From contig DAIDJG010000113.1 in NCBI GenBank assembly GCA_027451445.1, positions 1-64,000 of the forward strand: a stretch of 64,000 bases of DNA, in the 5' to 3' direction. The position numbers and the translations under genes were made by a program. The notes below the pieces were generated by a model. That model did no database searches. It had not been told where the DNA came from and saw only the letters and a program-made list of their open reading frames with translations. Source of the DNA: Singulisphaera sp. (GTDB taxonomy: Bacteria > Planctomycetota > Planctomycetia > Isosphaerales > Isosphaeraceae). Below, piece by piece: positions 44,809 through 53,219 of the stretch (position 1 is the stretch's first letter; each line of letters begins with the position of its first letter).

Positions 44809-47800
44809 CTAAACGGTCGTCGCTCCCTCCGCGACGCGTCCGACGATCTCTTGAAAAAGCGTTCGCGTTCCCGTCGCATGTCGCTCCGCCTCGTGGCGGA
44901 GCATCTCCGCACACGCTTTCGGATCGGCTTCCTTATAACCGAGGCGACGGGCGAGTCGCGCGAGCTCGTCCGGATTCTCGGGGAGGTCGACCCCGCTCCG
45001 GTTGTGAACGAGCCTCAGGCGGCCTTCCACAGTTCGGAGGAAGCCGTACGCCGCACGCAGGTCGGCGTGGGCCTCGGTCGAGAGAAGGCCGTTGCGTTTG
45101 AGGACGTCGAGCGCATCCCACAAGTTCGGCCGGGCGATCTCCGGGTGGGCCGCCATGTGAATGAGCTGGAGGTAATGAACCAGAAACTCGATGTCGACCT
45201 GGCCTCCGATGCCTCGTTTCAGATCGTTCCGAGACCCGTGTTCCTCGAGTTTGCGCCTCATCGCGACAACATCGGTGGCAAGCGCAACGGGATCGACGCT
45301 CGTCGCGAGGACGTCGTGAATTGCTTCGCCGACAGCTAGGCCGAACCCACCGTTCGCGTAGATGACCCGTGCCCGAGTCAGGGCAAGACGCTCCCACGTT
45401 TGCGCCTGTTGTTGGAAGTACTCGCGGAAGGCCTGGAGCGTCACCACCAATGGACCCGACGAGCCGTAGGGCCGGAGCCGCGTGTCGACGGAGTACAGCG
45501 GAGAACCGTTGGGTGGGCTCTGCAACGACTTCAGAACGCGTCGGGCGACCTCACTCACAAATTGATCGTTGGAGATGGAGTGGGTTCCACCTTGGGTCCA
45601 GCCTTCGGACTCGTGGAGGAAGACAAGGTCGAGGTCGCTATGGTAATTCAACTCGCGGCCGCCAAGCTTGCCTAGCGCGACAATGGCCCAGCGATTCCGC
45701 TGGCCGTCGGGACGCCGAGGCGTTCCGTAACGTTCAGAGCGTTGCTCCCACTCGTGGTGCGCAACCTGGACGACGATCGCCTCGGCGACGTCGGCCAGCT
45801 CACGCGTTACCTCGCGCACGGGCTCCCGTTCGAGGATGTCGCGTGTTCCGATACGCATCCACTCCTTGTTCCGGAAGCTCAGAAGGATCGGCGCGAGGTC
45901 CTCGGCGCGCTTGCAAAGGAGGCCCAACTCCGCCTTGATCGCGGCCGAGGACTGGGGCCGGTCGTCGACAAGCGAGTCCATCAGGTCGTCAATCATGCCC
46001 GGATTGTTGATCAACATCTCGGAGAGGAACTGGCTCGTCGAACAGAGGTCGACATAAAGGCGCAGACTCGGCGGATTGAAGTTGAAGAGTTCCCAGAGCA
46101 CTCCCTTTGCGCCCAATGATGCCGAGACTTTTTCCAGGTTCGTGAGCGCCATGTCGGGATCGGGCGTGCGACTCACCGCCTGGAGCAACCGCGACGCGAC
46201 CGAGGCCAGGAAGTGCCGGCAGCGCGCCTGCGACAGGAACGGGACATCCTCACGCGCCAGGGCCATCAGGTTCTGGTAGGCCACCTGGTGATCCCGGAAA
46301 GGGTATTCGCGCAAGACCTGGGCGACATGTTCGGGCGTTGGGTTCGGATCGAACACGAGATCGACGATTGGATCCGCGGCGCCCCGGTCATCGTCGTCGG
46401 GGAAGGCGTCGTGGAGCAGGTGATTGAGAATGCGGCGGTTCAATTCGGTCTTTGCGCGATAGTCTGTAAGAAACCGCTCAGCCGGTCCGGTGCGGTCTTC
46501 CCAGATGCTGGCGGGAGGGTAGCCCATCCGGACCGCGAGCACGCGCTGGGCTTCGAGGTCGCGCGGCATCTCATGCGTCTGAAGATCGAACATCGTCTGG
46601 AGACGGTGTTCGACGCGTCGAAGGAAGCGATAGTTGTTGTCGAGAAGCCGACGCTCTTCCGAAGTGAGGCACCCCATCTCTTCGAGCCTCGCCAGCGCAA
46701 GGAGCGTGTTGGCGTGGCGGACGACGGCGTAGCCGCCGCCGTGAAGCAGTTGCAGGAACTGCACCACGAACTCGATGTCGCGGATCCCGCCGCGACCGGT
46801 CTTGACTTCGATCTCGTCGGTTCCGGCGGAGAGAGTCCGTTGTTCGATCCGGCGCTTCATCGCCTTGATTTCACCGATCTCCGCGGCGGTCAGGTACCTT
46901 TGGTACACGAAGGGCGCGATGGCGTCGAGGAAGGTCCGACCCAGTTCGAGATCACCAGCGATCGGCCGGCACTTGATGAGCGCTTGCCGCTCCCATGTCC
47001 GCCCGCGACTGTTGTAGTATCCGAGCGTACCTGCCAGCGAGCGTGCCAGGGCCCCTTGATCGCCCTCGGGCCGAAGTCGCATATCCACACGATACGCGAC
47101 TCCTTGCGCGGTGTGGTCGGCAAGCAGGCGGACGACCTCGCCCCCCATCTTGGCGAAAAACTGGGCGTTGCTGATCGGTCGCGCGCTGTCGGTCTGACCT
47201 TCCACGTCGTAAAGGAAAATCAGGTCGATGTCGGAGCTGTAGTTGAGTTCTTCACCACCGAGTTTACCCAGGGCAAGCACCACGAAGCGCGCGGGGTAAC
47301 CATCCTGGCCGGACGGGATGCCGAATCGAGCCACGGCGCGTTGGCGGGCGAACCGCACTGCGGACTCGACGCAAGCATCGGCGAGATGTGAAAGGTCGAG
47401 AGTCGTCATTTCAAGCGGTACACCGCGAATGATATCGCTCTGACCAATGCGCAAGTATTCGCGCTGGCGAAAGTGTCGCAGCGCAAGCTTGGCGGCTTGA
47501 TCGTCGGACGCCTTGCGCATTTCCTTCCAGAGTTCGCCGATGAGCGTCTCGCGGTCCCGGCGCTCAGCGGTCCGGAGCCAGTCGAGCAGACCTGGCTCTC
47601 GGATCATGAGGTCACTGAAGTGCTGACTCGTACTGAAAAGCTGGACGAGGATTTCGGTCGTCCGCGGATTCTCGACCAGTTGCTTGACCATTGCCTCGGG
47701 CTTGGGACAGGCCGCGACGTAACGGTCCAGGTTGGTGAGTGCCATGCCCGGATCGGGACAGCGGGGCAGGAGGGTGCAAAACTGAACGGCCAACCGCGTG

Positions 47801-47961
47801 AAGAGCGCTTCCTTGCGCCCTCGGACTGCGAGGTCGCGAAGGTCGCGATAGCCGCTCTCGGTATCTCGAACGCCCAGGCTGCCGAGCCATCGGCGCATCA
47901 GGTCGCCGTTTTGGAGGTTGAGAACGACCCACTCGGCATTGTTCTGCGGTGTGTCGGGCAT
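44809..47961 (-). CDS. glnE: Bifunctional glutamine synthetase adenylyltransferase/adenylyl-removing enzyme
   Basis: 1,050 residues. GlnE adenylylates glutamine synthetase to inactivate it and removes AMP by phosphorolysis, in response to PII and glutamine. Two nucleotidyltransferase domains are present: LGKLGGEELNYSSDIDLIFLYD near residue 240 (removal domain) and LGKLGGRELNYHSDLDLVFLHE near residue 775 (transfer domain). Each is followed by a GlnD/PII-uridylyltransferase-type helical domain, with GRGGIRDIEFVVQFLQL in the first half and GIGGQVDIEFLVHYLQL in the second. Length is slightly above the E. coli enzyme and all key Asp residues are present. The gene is the last of the def-fmt-miaB-SMI1 run. 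Confidence 0.96.
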   Translation of the reverse strand: MPDTPQNNAEWVVLNLQNGDLMRRWLGSLGVRDTESGYRDLRDLAVRGRKEALFTRLAVQFCTLLPRCPDPGMALTNLDRYVAACPKPEAMVKQLVENPRTTEILVQLFSTSQHFSDLMIREPGLLDWLRTAERRDRETLIGELWKEMRKASDDQAAKLALRHFRQREYLRIGQSDIIRGVPLEMTTLDLSHLADACVESAVRFARQRAVARFGIPSGQDGYPARFVVLALGKLGGEELNYSSDIDLIFLYDVEGQTDSARPISNAQFFAKMGGEVVRLLADHTAQGVAYRVDMRLRPEGDQGALARSLAGTLGYYNSRGRTWERQALIKCRPIAGDLELGRTFLDAIAPFVYQRYLTAAEIGEIKAMKRRIEQRTLSAGTDEIEVKTGRGGIRDIEFVVQFLQLLHGGGYAVVRHANTLLALARLEEMGCLTSEERRLLDNNYRFLRRVEHRLQTMFDLQTHEMPRDLEAQRVLAVRMGYPPASIWEDRTGPAERFLTDYRAKTELNRRILNHLLHDAFPDDDDRGAADPIVDLVFDPNPTPEHVAQVLREYPFRDHQVAYQNLMALAREDVPFLSQARCRHFLASVASRLLQAVSRTPDPDMALTNLEKVSASLGAKGVLWELFNFNPPSLRLYVDLCSTSQFLSEMLINNPGMIDDLMDSLVDDRPQSSAAIKAELGLLCKRAEDLAPILLSFRNKEWMRIGTRDILEREPVREVTRELADVAEAIVVQVAHHEWEQRSERYGTPRRPDGQRNRWAIVALGKLGGRELNYHSDLDLVFLHESEGWTQGGTHSISNDQFVSEVARRVLKSLQSPPNGSPLYSVDTRLRPYGSSGPLVVTLQAFREYFQQQAQTWERLALTRARVIYANGGFGLAVGEAIHDVLATSVDPVALATDVVAMRRKLEEHGSRNDLKRGIGGQVDIEFLVHYLQLIHMAAHPEIARPNLWDALDVLKRNGLLSTEAHADLRAAYGFLRTVEGRLRLVHNRSGVDLPENPDELARLARRLGYKEADPKACAEMLRHEAERHATGTRTLFQEIVGRVAEGATTV

Positions 47962-48004
47962 GGTGTCTCCCTCCGCAGACGCATCCTCAGCCCATCAAGA
48001 ACGC

Positions 48005-48745
48005 TTAAGGGCCCGCGAAGCCGGGCGAGCCGTGCTGGAGATGTCGGAGAAGCGCTTCGACATCGCCGCGGCTGATTCCCAGGGTCGTCGCGATGGAGCG
48101 GTCGTCGGCTCCTTGATGAATCAAGGGCCGAACGTGAGGCGCAAAGGGAACGAGCCGATCCGGCAAGGGGGGCACAGGCGTATGACGCCGGTGTTCGGTC
48201 CACGGATCCCCCAGCGCTGGAAAGCCGGGATCGAACCAGTACTCGCGACCGCCGGTCCGCAGGATTTCGAGGAACCAGGCCTCGAAGCTTGTCGAAATCA
48301 ATCTCGGTGCGCTCTGCGCAAGGTCATCACCCGAGGTGAAGATGGGGTTCCCTCCACCGTTTCCGGGCCATTGGTAAGCAAGATCGATGCAGATGGTCTC
48401 AACGTTGGGGTTGCCGAGCTCGAACCAGCTTTCGGGCTGCACAATCAAGTTCGGGACGCGGGCGAAGGGGACCATCGGCCCAATCGCCGTGAGTGGGTGA
48501 ATGAGCGGAGAGTCGTTTAGGTAGAAGCCGTTCGAGAGGACGAGCCACGAGACGAGCGCACGGGGTAGGGCGAACCCATGGCGCCGTTCCCACGACTCGA
48601 TCTGCCGTGGGTCGACACCGGAGCGGCAGGGGTCAGGCCCTGCGCCGAAGTGCTCATCGAGATATTCGGAGGTCGGCGCGAGGTGGGGATTGATCCCAAC
48701 CGACGCGACCCAACGACCTATCCGGTCGTTGAGCGTACTGACCAT
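48005..48745 (-). CDS. SMI1/KNR4 (SUKH) family protein with C-terminal HTH-like tail
   Basis: About 246 residues. The ATG at 48745 is preceded by GAGGGG; the ATG at 48751 is an alternative, and the longer open frame upstream is inside miaB. The SMI1/KNR4 fold is indicated by IESWERRHGFALPRALVSWLVLSNGFYL, ETICIDLAYQWPGNGGGNPIF and SFEAWFLEIL. The last ~40 residues (HQGADDRSIATTLGISRGDVEALLRHL) look like a helix-turn-helix. Some SUKH proteins are immunity proteins against contact-dependent toxins; others are regulatory or unassigned. Here it begins 12 bp after the miaB stop and lies 43 bp before glnE, with no toxin gene nearby, so an immunity role is not supported. Confidence 0.75.
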   Translation of the reverse strand: MVSTLNDRIGRWVASVGINPHLAPTSEYLDEHFGAGPDPCRSGVDPRQIESWERRHGFALPRALVSWLVLSNGFYLNDSPLIHPLTAIGPMVPFARVPNLIVQPESWFELGNPNVETICIDLAYQWPGNGGGNPIFTSGDDLAQSAPRLISTSFEAWFLEILRTGGREYWFDPGFPALGDPWTEHRRHTPVPPLPDRLVPFAPHVRPLIHQGADDRSIATTLGISRGDVEALLRHLQHGSPGFAGP

Positions 48746-48756
48746 CAGCATTCCCC

Positions 48757-50196
48757 TCACGCCCCCGGAGATATCGTCTCGGTTGTCAACACCCGGCCGA
48801 ACAAGGTCACCGAACTGGCGTCCTCGATCGTCACCGGAACGAACCTCCCGATCAGGCGCTCGTGCCCATCGAACACCACGATCCGATCGCACCAGGTCCG
48901 GCCCGCCAGTTGTCCCAAACCGCGGCCGTCCTGCCCCTCAACGCTACCTGCCGACTTGCTTGGTCCCTCAACCAGGACCTCAAACGTCTTCCCTAACAGG
49001 CGTCGATTGTCCTCTCGGCTGATCGTTGACTGCAGCGCGAGCAAATCATTGTTGCGCCGTTTTTTGACCTCCTCGGGCACGTCGTCATTGAAGAGGAGGT
49101 CGGCCTTGGTCCCCTGTCGGGGGCTGTATTTGAAGATGAAGCTGTTCTTGAACCGAGCCCGCTCGACAAGCCGGACTGACTTCTCAAACGACTCCTCGGT
49201 CTCACCACAGAAACCCACGATAAAGTCGCTCGATACGGATGCGTCGGGGATCGTTGCGTGGATCCGCGCAAGCATGTCGTCGTAGAGAGCGGCCGTATAC
49301 ATGCGCTTCATGCGTTTGAGGATCTCATCACATCCACTCTGCGCGGGTACGTGGAGGTAGCGGGAGACCTTCGGCAAATCGCGCACCGCTTGCAGTAGAT
49401 CGTCCGTCATATCGTTGGGAAAGTTCGTGATGAACTTGATTCGTGCGATCCCGTCGATGTCATGAAGACGAAGCAGCAGGTCGGAGAGTCGGGTGACACG
49501 CCCGTCGGTTTCTTGAAATTTGTAACTATTGACCGTCTGGCCCAGCAGGGTGATCTCTTTGACCCCCTGATCGGCGAGCTGGCGGGCTTCCGCGACGATC
49601 ACCTCGGCGGGGCGGCTCTGCTCGGGGCCCCGCACGGATGGGACGACGCAGTAGGTGCAGAACTTGTCGCACCCCATCATGATCCGCACGAACGCCTGAA
49701 ACGCGTTCGGCCGCATCGCCGGTTCGCGCAAAGGGTCGTACTCGGCGAAGCTCGCGGTGACGTGATCGCGCGAGCCCGCGGTACGTTCGAGGCTCACGGC
49801 CATCTGCGGCTTCTGCTCGGCCTTCGCTTTATCGAGAAGCTCGGTAACGCGCCCGAGTTGGCCCGGTCCCACGATGACGTCGACGAACGGCGCTCGCTTC
49901 AGGATCAGATCTTGATCCTTCTGCGCCATGCAGCCGAGCACGCCGATCGAGAGCTCCGGTCGCCGCTCCTTGAGCCGGCGTATACGCCCAAGGGCGCTGT
50001 AGATCTTGTCCTCAGCGTGCTGCCGGACGGAGCACGTGTTGTAGAGGATCGTGTCCGCCTGGCGGATGTCGTCGGTAAGCTCGTACCCTTCCCCGCGCAG
50101 TTTGCCGACCACGAGCTCGCTGTCGAGCACGTTCATCTGGCAACCTACGGTTTCGATGTAAAGCTTTTTGTGACGCTGGGTTTCGGTGTCTGCCAT
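48757..50196 (-). CDS. miaB: tRNA-2-methylthio-N6-dimethylallyladenosine synthase
   Basis: 479 residues. A radical-SAM methylthiotransferase that converts i6A37 to ms2i6A37 in tRNAs reading UNN codons. The N-terminal UPF0004 domain has YIETVGCQMNVLDSE, LYNTCSVRQHAEDK and GVLGCMAQKD with three Cys for the auxiliary cluster. The radical-SAM motif is CDKFCTYC. VSRYLHVPAQSGCDEILKRMKR and VSSDFIVGFCGETEESF follow. A TRAM-like domain is at the C-terminus (FEVLVEGPSK). Typical length. It is transcribed after fmt and before the SMI1/KNR4 gene. Confidence 0.96.
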   Translation of the reverse strand: MADTETQRHKKLYIETVGCQMNVLDSELVVGKLRGEGYELTDDIRQADTILYNTCSVRQHAEDKIYSALGRIRRLKERRPELSIGVLGCMAQKDQDLILKRAPFVDVIVGPGQLGRVTELLDKAKAEQKPQMAVSLERTAGSRDHVTASFAEYDPLREPAMRPNAFQAFVRIMMGCDKFCTYCVVPSVRGPEQSRPAEVIVAEARQLADQGVKEITLLGQTVNSYKFQETDGRVTRLSDLLLRLHDIDGIARIKFITNFPNDMTDDLLQAVRDLPKVSRYLHVPAQSGCDEILKRMKRMYTAALYDDMLARIHATIPDASVSSDFIVGFCGETEESFEKSVRLVERARFKNSFIFKYSPRQGTKADLLFNDDVPEEVKKRRNNDLLALQSTISREDNRRLLGKTFEVLVEGPSKSAGSVEGQDGRGLGQLAGRTWCDRIVVFDGHERLIGRFVPVTIEDASSVTLFGRVLTTETISPGA

Positions 50197-50358
50197 TATC
50201 CGTTTCTCCAGAACCGGCGAGCCTGTTCGCCGCCTCAGGAGGTATGTCGCAAACCGACCATCATTAATGAAAAGGATTGTAGCAATTGTTCCGCAAGATG
50301 GGAACGGCGGGTGATCTCACATTTGACGAACGAAACACTGCGAATCGTCGTCGTAGGC

Positions 50359-51336
50359 TCAGACGTGGGGTGCCGGCTTCGTCGGTACGCCCATCATTTC
50401 GCCGCGCTGGACGTGATGGCCGTTGAGGAAGTCGGCGACAGGCAAGGCTTTCTTCCCTTCGATCTGAACCGTGATGAGCTGAACCGCCTCGATTCCCGCG
50501 GCGACAATCAGACGATCGCGCTCGGCTTCGATGACCGTGCCTGGCGATCCCTGCGCGTCAACGACCGCGGTTCTGTGGACAATCACCCGCAAGGGGTCTC
50601 GTTCGGGGCGGTGCCAGAAGGTGAACGCCACCGGCCACGGCTGCATCGCTCTCACGAGGTTGTGAACCCCTTGCGCCGGTTTCGTCCAATCAATCAGTCC
50701 GTCCTCCTTGCGAAGTTTCGGGGCCTTCGTGACCAGGCTCTTAACCTGCGGGAGAACTTGGACCGTCCCGGTTTCGAGTTCGCTGATGGATTGGGCAATA
50801 AGGGGTGCTCCGAGGTCGGCGAGGCGTTGCTCGAGTTCACCCGCAGTCTCGTCGGGTCCGATCGGAGTGCGGGCGACTGCAATCATTCCGCCGGCATCGA
50901 TCTTGGGGGTCATGCGGATCACCGTGACGCCAGCTTCGGACTCGCCGTGTTGGATCGCGCGCGCGACCGGAGCCGCACCTCGATACGAGGGGAGGATCGA
51001 GCCGTGAAGATTGATCCCGCCGAAACGGGGAATTGCCAGGAGATCTGCCGAGAGAATCTGTCCGTACGCGGCCGTGACGAAAAGATCGGGATGATAGTTC
51101 TGGATCATGCCGAGCGCAGAAGGTGCGTTGACGTTCTCGGGTTGCTCGACTGGGATACCACGCTCGATGGCCGCGAGTTTGATCAGGCTGGGGATCAGTT
51201 CTTGCTTACGACCCTGGGGCCGGTCCGGCTGCGTCACGAGCGCAGCGATTGCGAAACCCTGATCGTGGAGATGAAGGAACGTCGGCAACGCAAAGTCGCC
51301 CGTGCCGAACATGATGATGCGAGTGGGAGGAGGCAT
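50359..51336 (-). CDS. fmt: Methionyl-tRNA formyltransferase
   Basis: 325 residues. It formylates the initiator Met-tRNA from 10-formyltetrahydrofolate. The catalytic domain has IIMFGTGDFALPTFLHL, VTQPDRPQGRKQEL, VTAAYGQILSADLLAIPRFGGINLHGSILPSYRGAAPVARAI (catalytic Asn and His) and GVTVIRMTPKIDAGGMI (Asp). A C-terminal OB-like domain binds tRNA. Length matches the family. It starts 26 bp after def, the common def-fmt arrangement that couples formylation with its removal. Confidence 0.96.
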   Translation of the reverse strand: MPPPTRIIMFGTGDFALPTFLHLHDQGFAIAALVTQPDRPQGRKQELIPSLIKLAAIERGIPVEQPENVNAPSALGMIQNYHPDLFVTAAYGQILSADLLAIPRFGGINLHGSILPSYRGAAPVARAIQHGESEAGVTVIRMTPKIDAGGMIAVARTPIGPDETAGELEQRLADLGAPLIAQSISELETGTVQVLPQVKSLVTKAPKLRKEDGLIDWTKPAQGVHNLVRAMQPWPVAFTFWHRPERDPLRVIVHRTAVVDAQGSPGTVIEAERDRLIVAAGIEAVQLITVQIEGKKALPVADFLNGHHVQRGEMMGVPTKPAPHV

Positions 51337-51362
51337 GGTTCGCCGTTCGCGGAAGTCGTGGG

Positions 51363-51956
51363 TTAACCAGCGGCCGGTGCGGGCTGATTCATTGCGTCGA
51401 GCTGACGGATGATTTCCGCATCGTTGGGATACTCACCCGATTCCTGCGCTTGCCGGAAGGTTCGCTCGAACTCGCGAAGTTTGCTCGCTGCACTATGACG
51501 GGCCAGGGGGCCGAGCATGTCGATGAAGAGCTTGCCGGAGAGATGGTCAGTCTCGTGCTGAAATGCCCGGCTGAAGAGATCCTCGCCGTCGGCGTGAATC
51601 TCGTTACCTTGAAGGTCGTACGCCGTCACCTTGATTTTCTTCGCGCGGCGGACGTTCGAGTACAGACCAGGGAAGCTCAGGCAGCCCTCCTCGTTTTCGA
51701 CGGAGGAGTGACGCTTGACGATCTCCGGATTGATGAAGACCTGCTCCTGGTCCTTCTGCTCCGGGTCGGCCGTCAGGTTCAGGATGAAAAACCGGTATGG
51801 TAATGCGACCTGGTTTGCCGCCAGACCGACCCCGCGCGCCGCGTACATCAGATCAAACATCTCACGCACCCACGAGCGCAATTCATCATTGATCTCGGTG
51901 ACAGGGCGCGATTCGTAACGCAAGGCGGGATGGGGATATTGAACGATTCGAAGCAC
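51363..51956 (-). CDS. def: Peptide deformylase
   Basis: About 197 residues from GTG 51956 (VLRIVQYPHPALRY), preceded by GGAG 8 nt upstream. The frame is open to 52067 but the extra residues are not family-like. The three family motifs are intact: GVGLAANQV, EGCLSFPG (metal-ligand Cys) and QHETDHLSGKLFID (HEXXH-type metal ligands and Glu). It removes the formyl group from nascent chains, using Fe2+ or a similar metal. The C-terminal ~25 residues are Ala/Pro-rich and vary in this family. Upstream lies a hairpin repeat (52119-52176). Confidence 0.95.
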   Translation of the reverse strand: MLRIVQYPHPALRYESRPVTEINDELRSWVREMFDLMYAARGVGLAANQVALPYRFFILNLTADPEQKDQEQVFINPEIVKRHSSVENEEGCLSFPGLYSNVRRAKKIKVTAYDLQGNEIHADGEDLFSRAFQHETDHLSGKLFIDMLGPLARHSAASKLREFERTFRQAQESGEYPNDAEIIRQLDAMNQPAPAAG

Positions 51957-52118
51957 GAGGAAACTCCGAGGGGAAAAGACCTTCCGAGATTTCCCCATTG
52001 TAAAGCAAGCCAACCCGATACGCCAAGACAAGGTCCCGGCGGGCTCGAGATTCGGCGACCGAAACACTATGGCTGGAGCCGATGGTGCGCATCCGCTCGC
52101 AGTTGAAAGAAATAATAT

Positions 52119-52176
52119 TAACCCGAAGCGCGAGCGAGGGATAATTATATGATGCTCTCGCTCGCGCTTCGGGTTA
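52119..52176. repeat. 20-bp-stem hairpin repeat with flanking 9-bp direct repeats
   Basis: TAACCCGAAGCGCGAGCGAG (52119-52138) is perfectly inverted at 52157-52176, with an 18-nt A+T-rich loop. The right half is flanked by TATATGATG at 52146-52154 and 52178-52186, a direct repeat spaced as a target-site duplication around a 23-bp unit. The sequence resembles palindromes I recall as common in planctomycete intergenic DNA. It lies between the propeller gene and def. Confidence 0.75.
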
Positions 52177-52225
52177 GTATATGATGATTGGCCCCGATGT
52201 TTGGGCCATTGGGCCGCCAGGGGCG

Positions 52226-53173
52226 TTACCGAATTACCTTTCCGGGAATACCAAGCACCTGAGACGCCGCCAGGCTATCGCCGAAGGCTTTGAAATCCTT
52301 GAAAGTCCACACGACCTTCTTATCGCGAGTCACCTCGAAAAGCTGAGGGTTCGCCCTTCCTGCGTGACAGTTGCCGACGATCAGGTTGCCGTTCGGCAGG
52401 ATTTCGACCATCGTCACCCACGCGAGGCGGATGCCGGGTAGTTCATCGTGTTCGAGGGCCCACACGACCTTGCTGTCGGGGTTGACCTCGATCACGCGAT
52501 TGCCGTTCCCCGAGGCGATGACCGTGTTCCCAGTCGGGAGGCGGAATGCTCCATAGACTTCGGTCCCGTGTCCCTCAACGCCATGACCGGGGGAGCGGGG
52601 GCGTCCCGCGAGGTCGAGGGTGTAGCTCCATACAACCTTGCCCTCGCCGTCGTATTCTCGAACGGTACTGTCACCTTCATGACACACGAGGTAATGTCCG
52701 TTGTCGAGCTTGCGGACCAATCGCGTGTCGCGGTGAGCGTCAGGTTTGTCAACCTTCAGCGCGATTGCCTTGACGATCGTGCCGTCCCGATCGACCTCGA
52801 TGATTCGGCGATTGCCCGACTCGGCGATCATGGTCAGGCCATTTTCAAGGCGCTGAAACGCGTGGACCTCGACGCGACCGTTGTAGCCCGCCTTCGGCTT
52901 CGATTCATGCCGCCAAACTTCCTTCTTTTCTGGGGTGACCTCGACAATCGTTGTGTCGTTGAGCGGAAAAAGCACATTCCCGTTCGGCAAGAGCGCGATG
53001 TCGTGCGCGGTCGTATGGGTGGGGACTTCCCATTCCACCTGTCCGCTCGCTCCCACGATCGCGACGTGGCCTCGGTCCTGGGCGAGGACGCGATAAGTGC
53101 GAGGCGAGCTATCTTCGCCGAACGCCGCCAGCGGGAACAGCATCAAAACAAACAATGCAAGGGTCGAGCGCAT
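52226..53173 (-). CDS. Exported beta-propeller protein
   Basis: 315 residues with a signal peptide (MRSTLALFVLMLFPLAAFG) and about six repeated blades: GHVAIVGASGQVEWEVP, HDIALLPNGNVLFPLNDT, GRVEVHAFQRLENGLTM, TRLVRKLDNGHYLVCHEG, GTEVYGAFRLPTGNTVIASGNGN and VTMVEILPNGNLIVGNCHAG. These resemble NHL/PQQ-like propellers. It is probably periplasmic or surface-exposed, and no catalytic residues are evident. It follows the DUF1501 gene by 46 bp and is the third gene of the operon driven by the sigma-54-type promoter near 57750, although an internal promoter cannot be excluded. Confidence 0.8.
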   Translation of the reverse strand: MRSTLALFVLMLFPLAAFGEDSSPRTYRVLAQDRGHVAIVGASGQVEWEVPTHTTAHDIALLPNGNVLFPLNDTTIVEVTPEKKEVWRHESKPKAGYNGRVEVHAFQRLENGLTMIAESGNRRIIEVDRDGTIVKAIALKVDKPDAHRDTRLVRKLDNGHYLVCHEGDSTVREYDGEGKVVWSYTLDLAGRPRSPGHGVEGHGTEVYGAFRLPTGNTVIASGNGNRVIEVNPDSKVVWALEHDELPGIRLAWVTMVEILPNGNLIVGNCHAGRANPQLFEVTRDKKVVWTFKDFKAFGDSLAASQVLGIPGKVIR

Positions 53174-53219
53174 GACCTGCTCTCAGGTTCCATTGGGTGG
53201 GATCAAGACTCGGGTTCGT

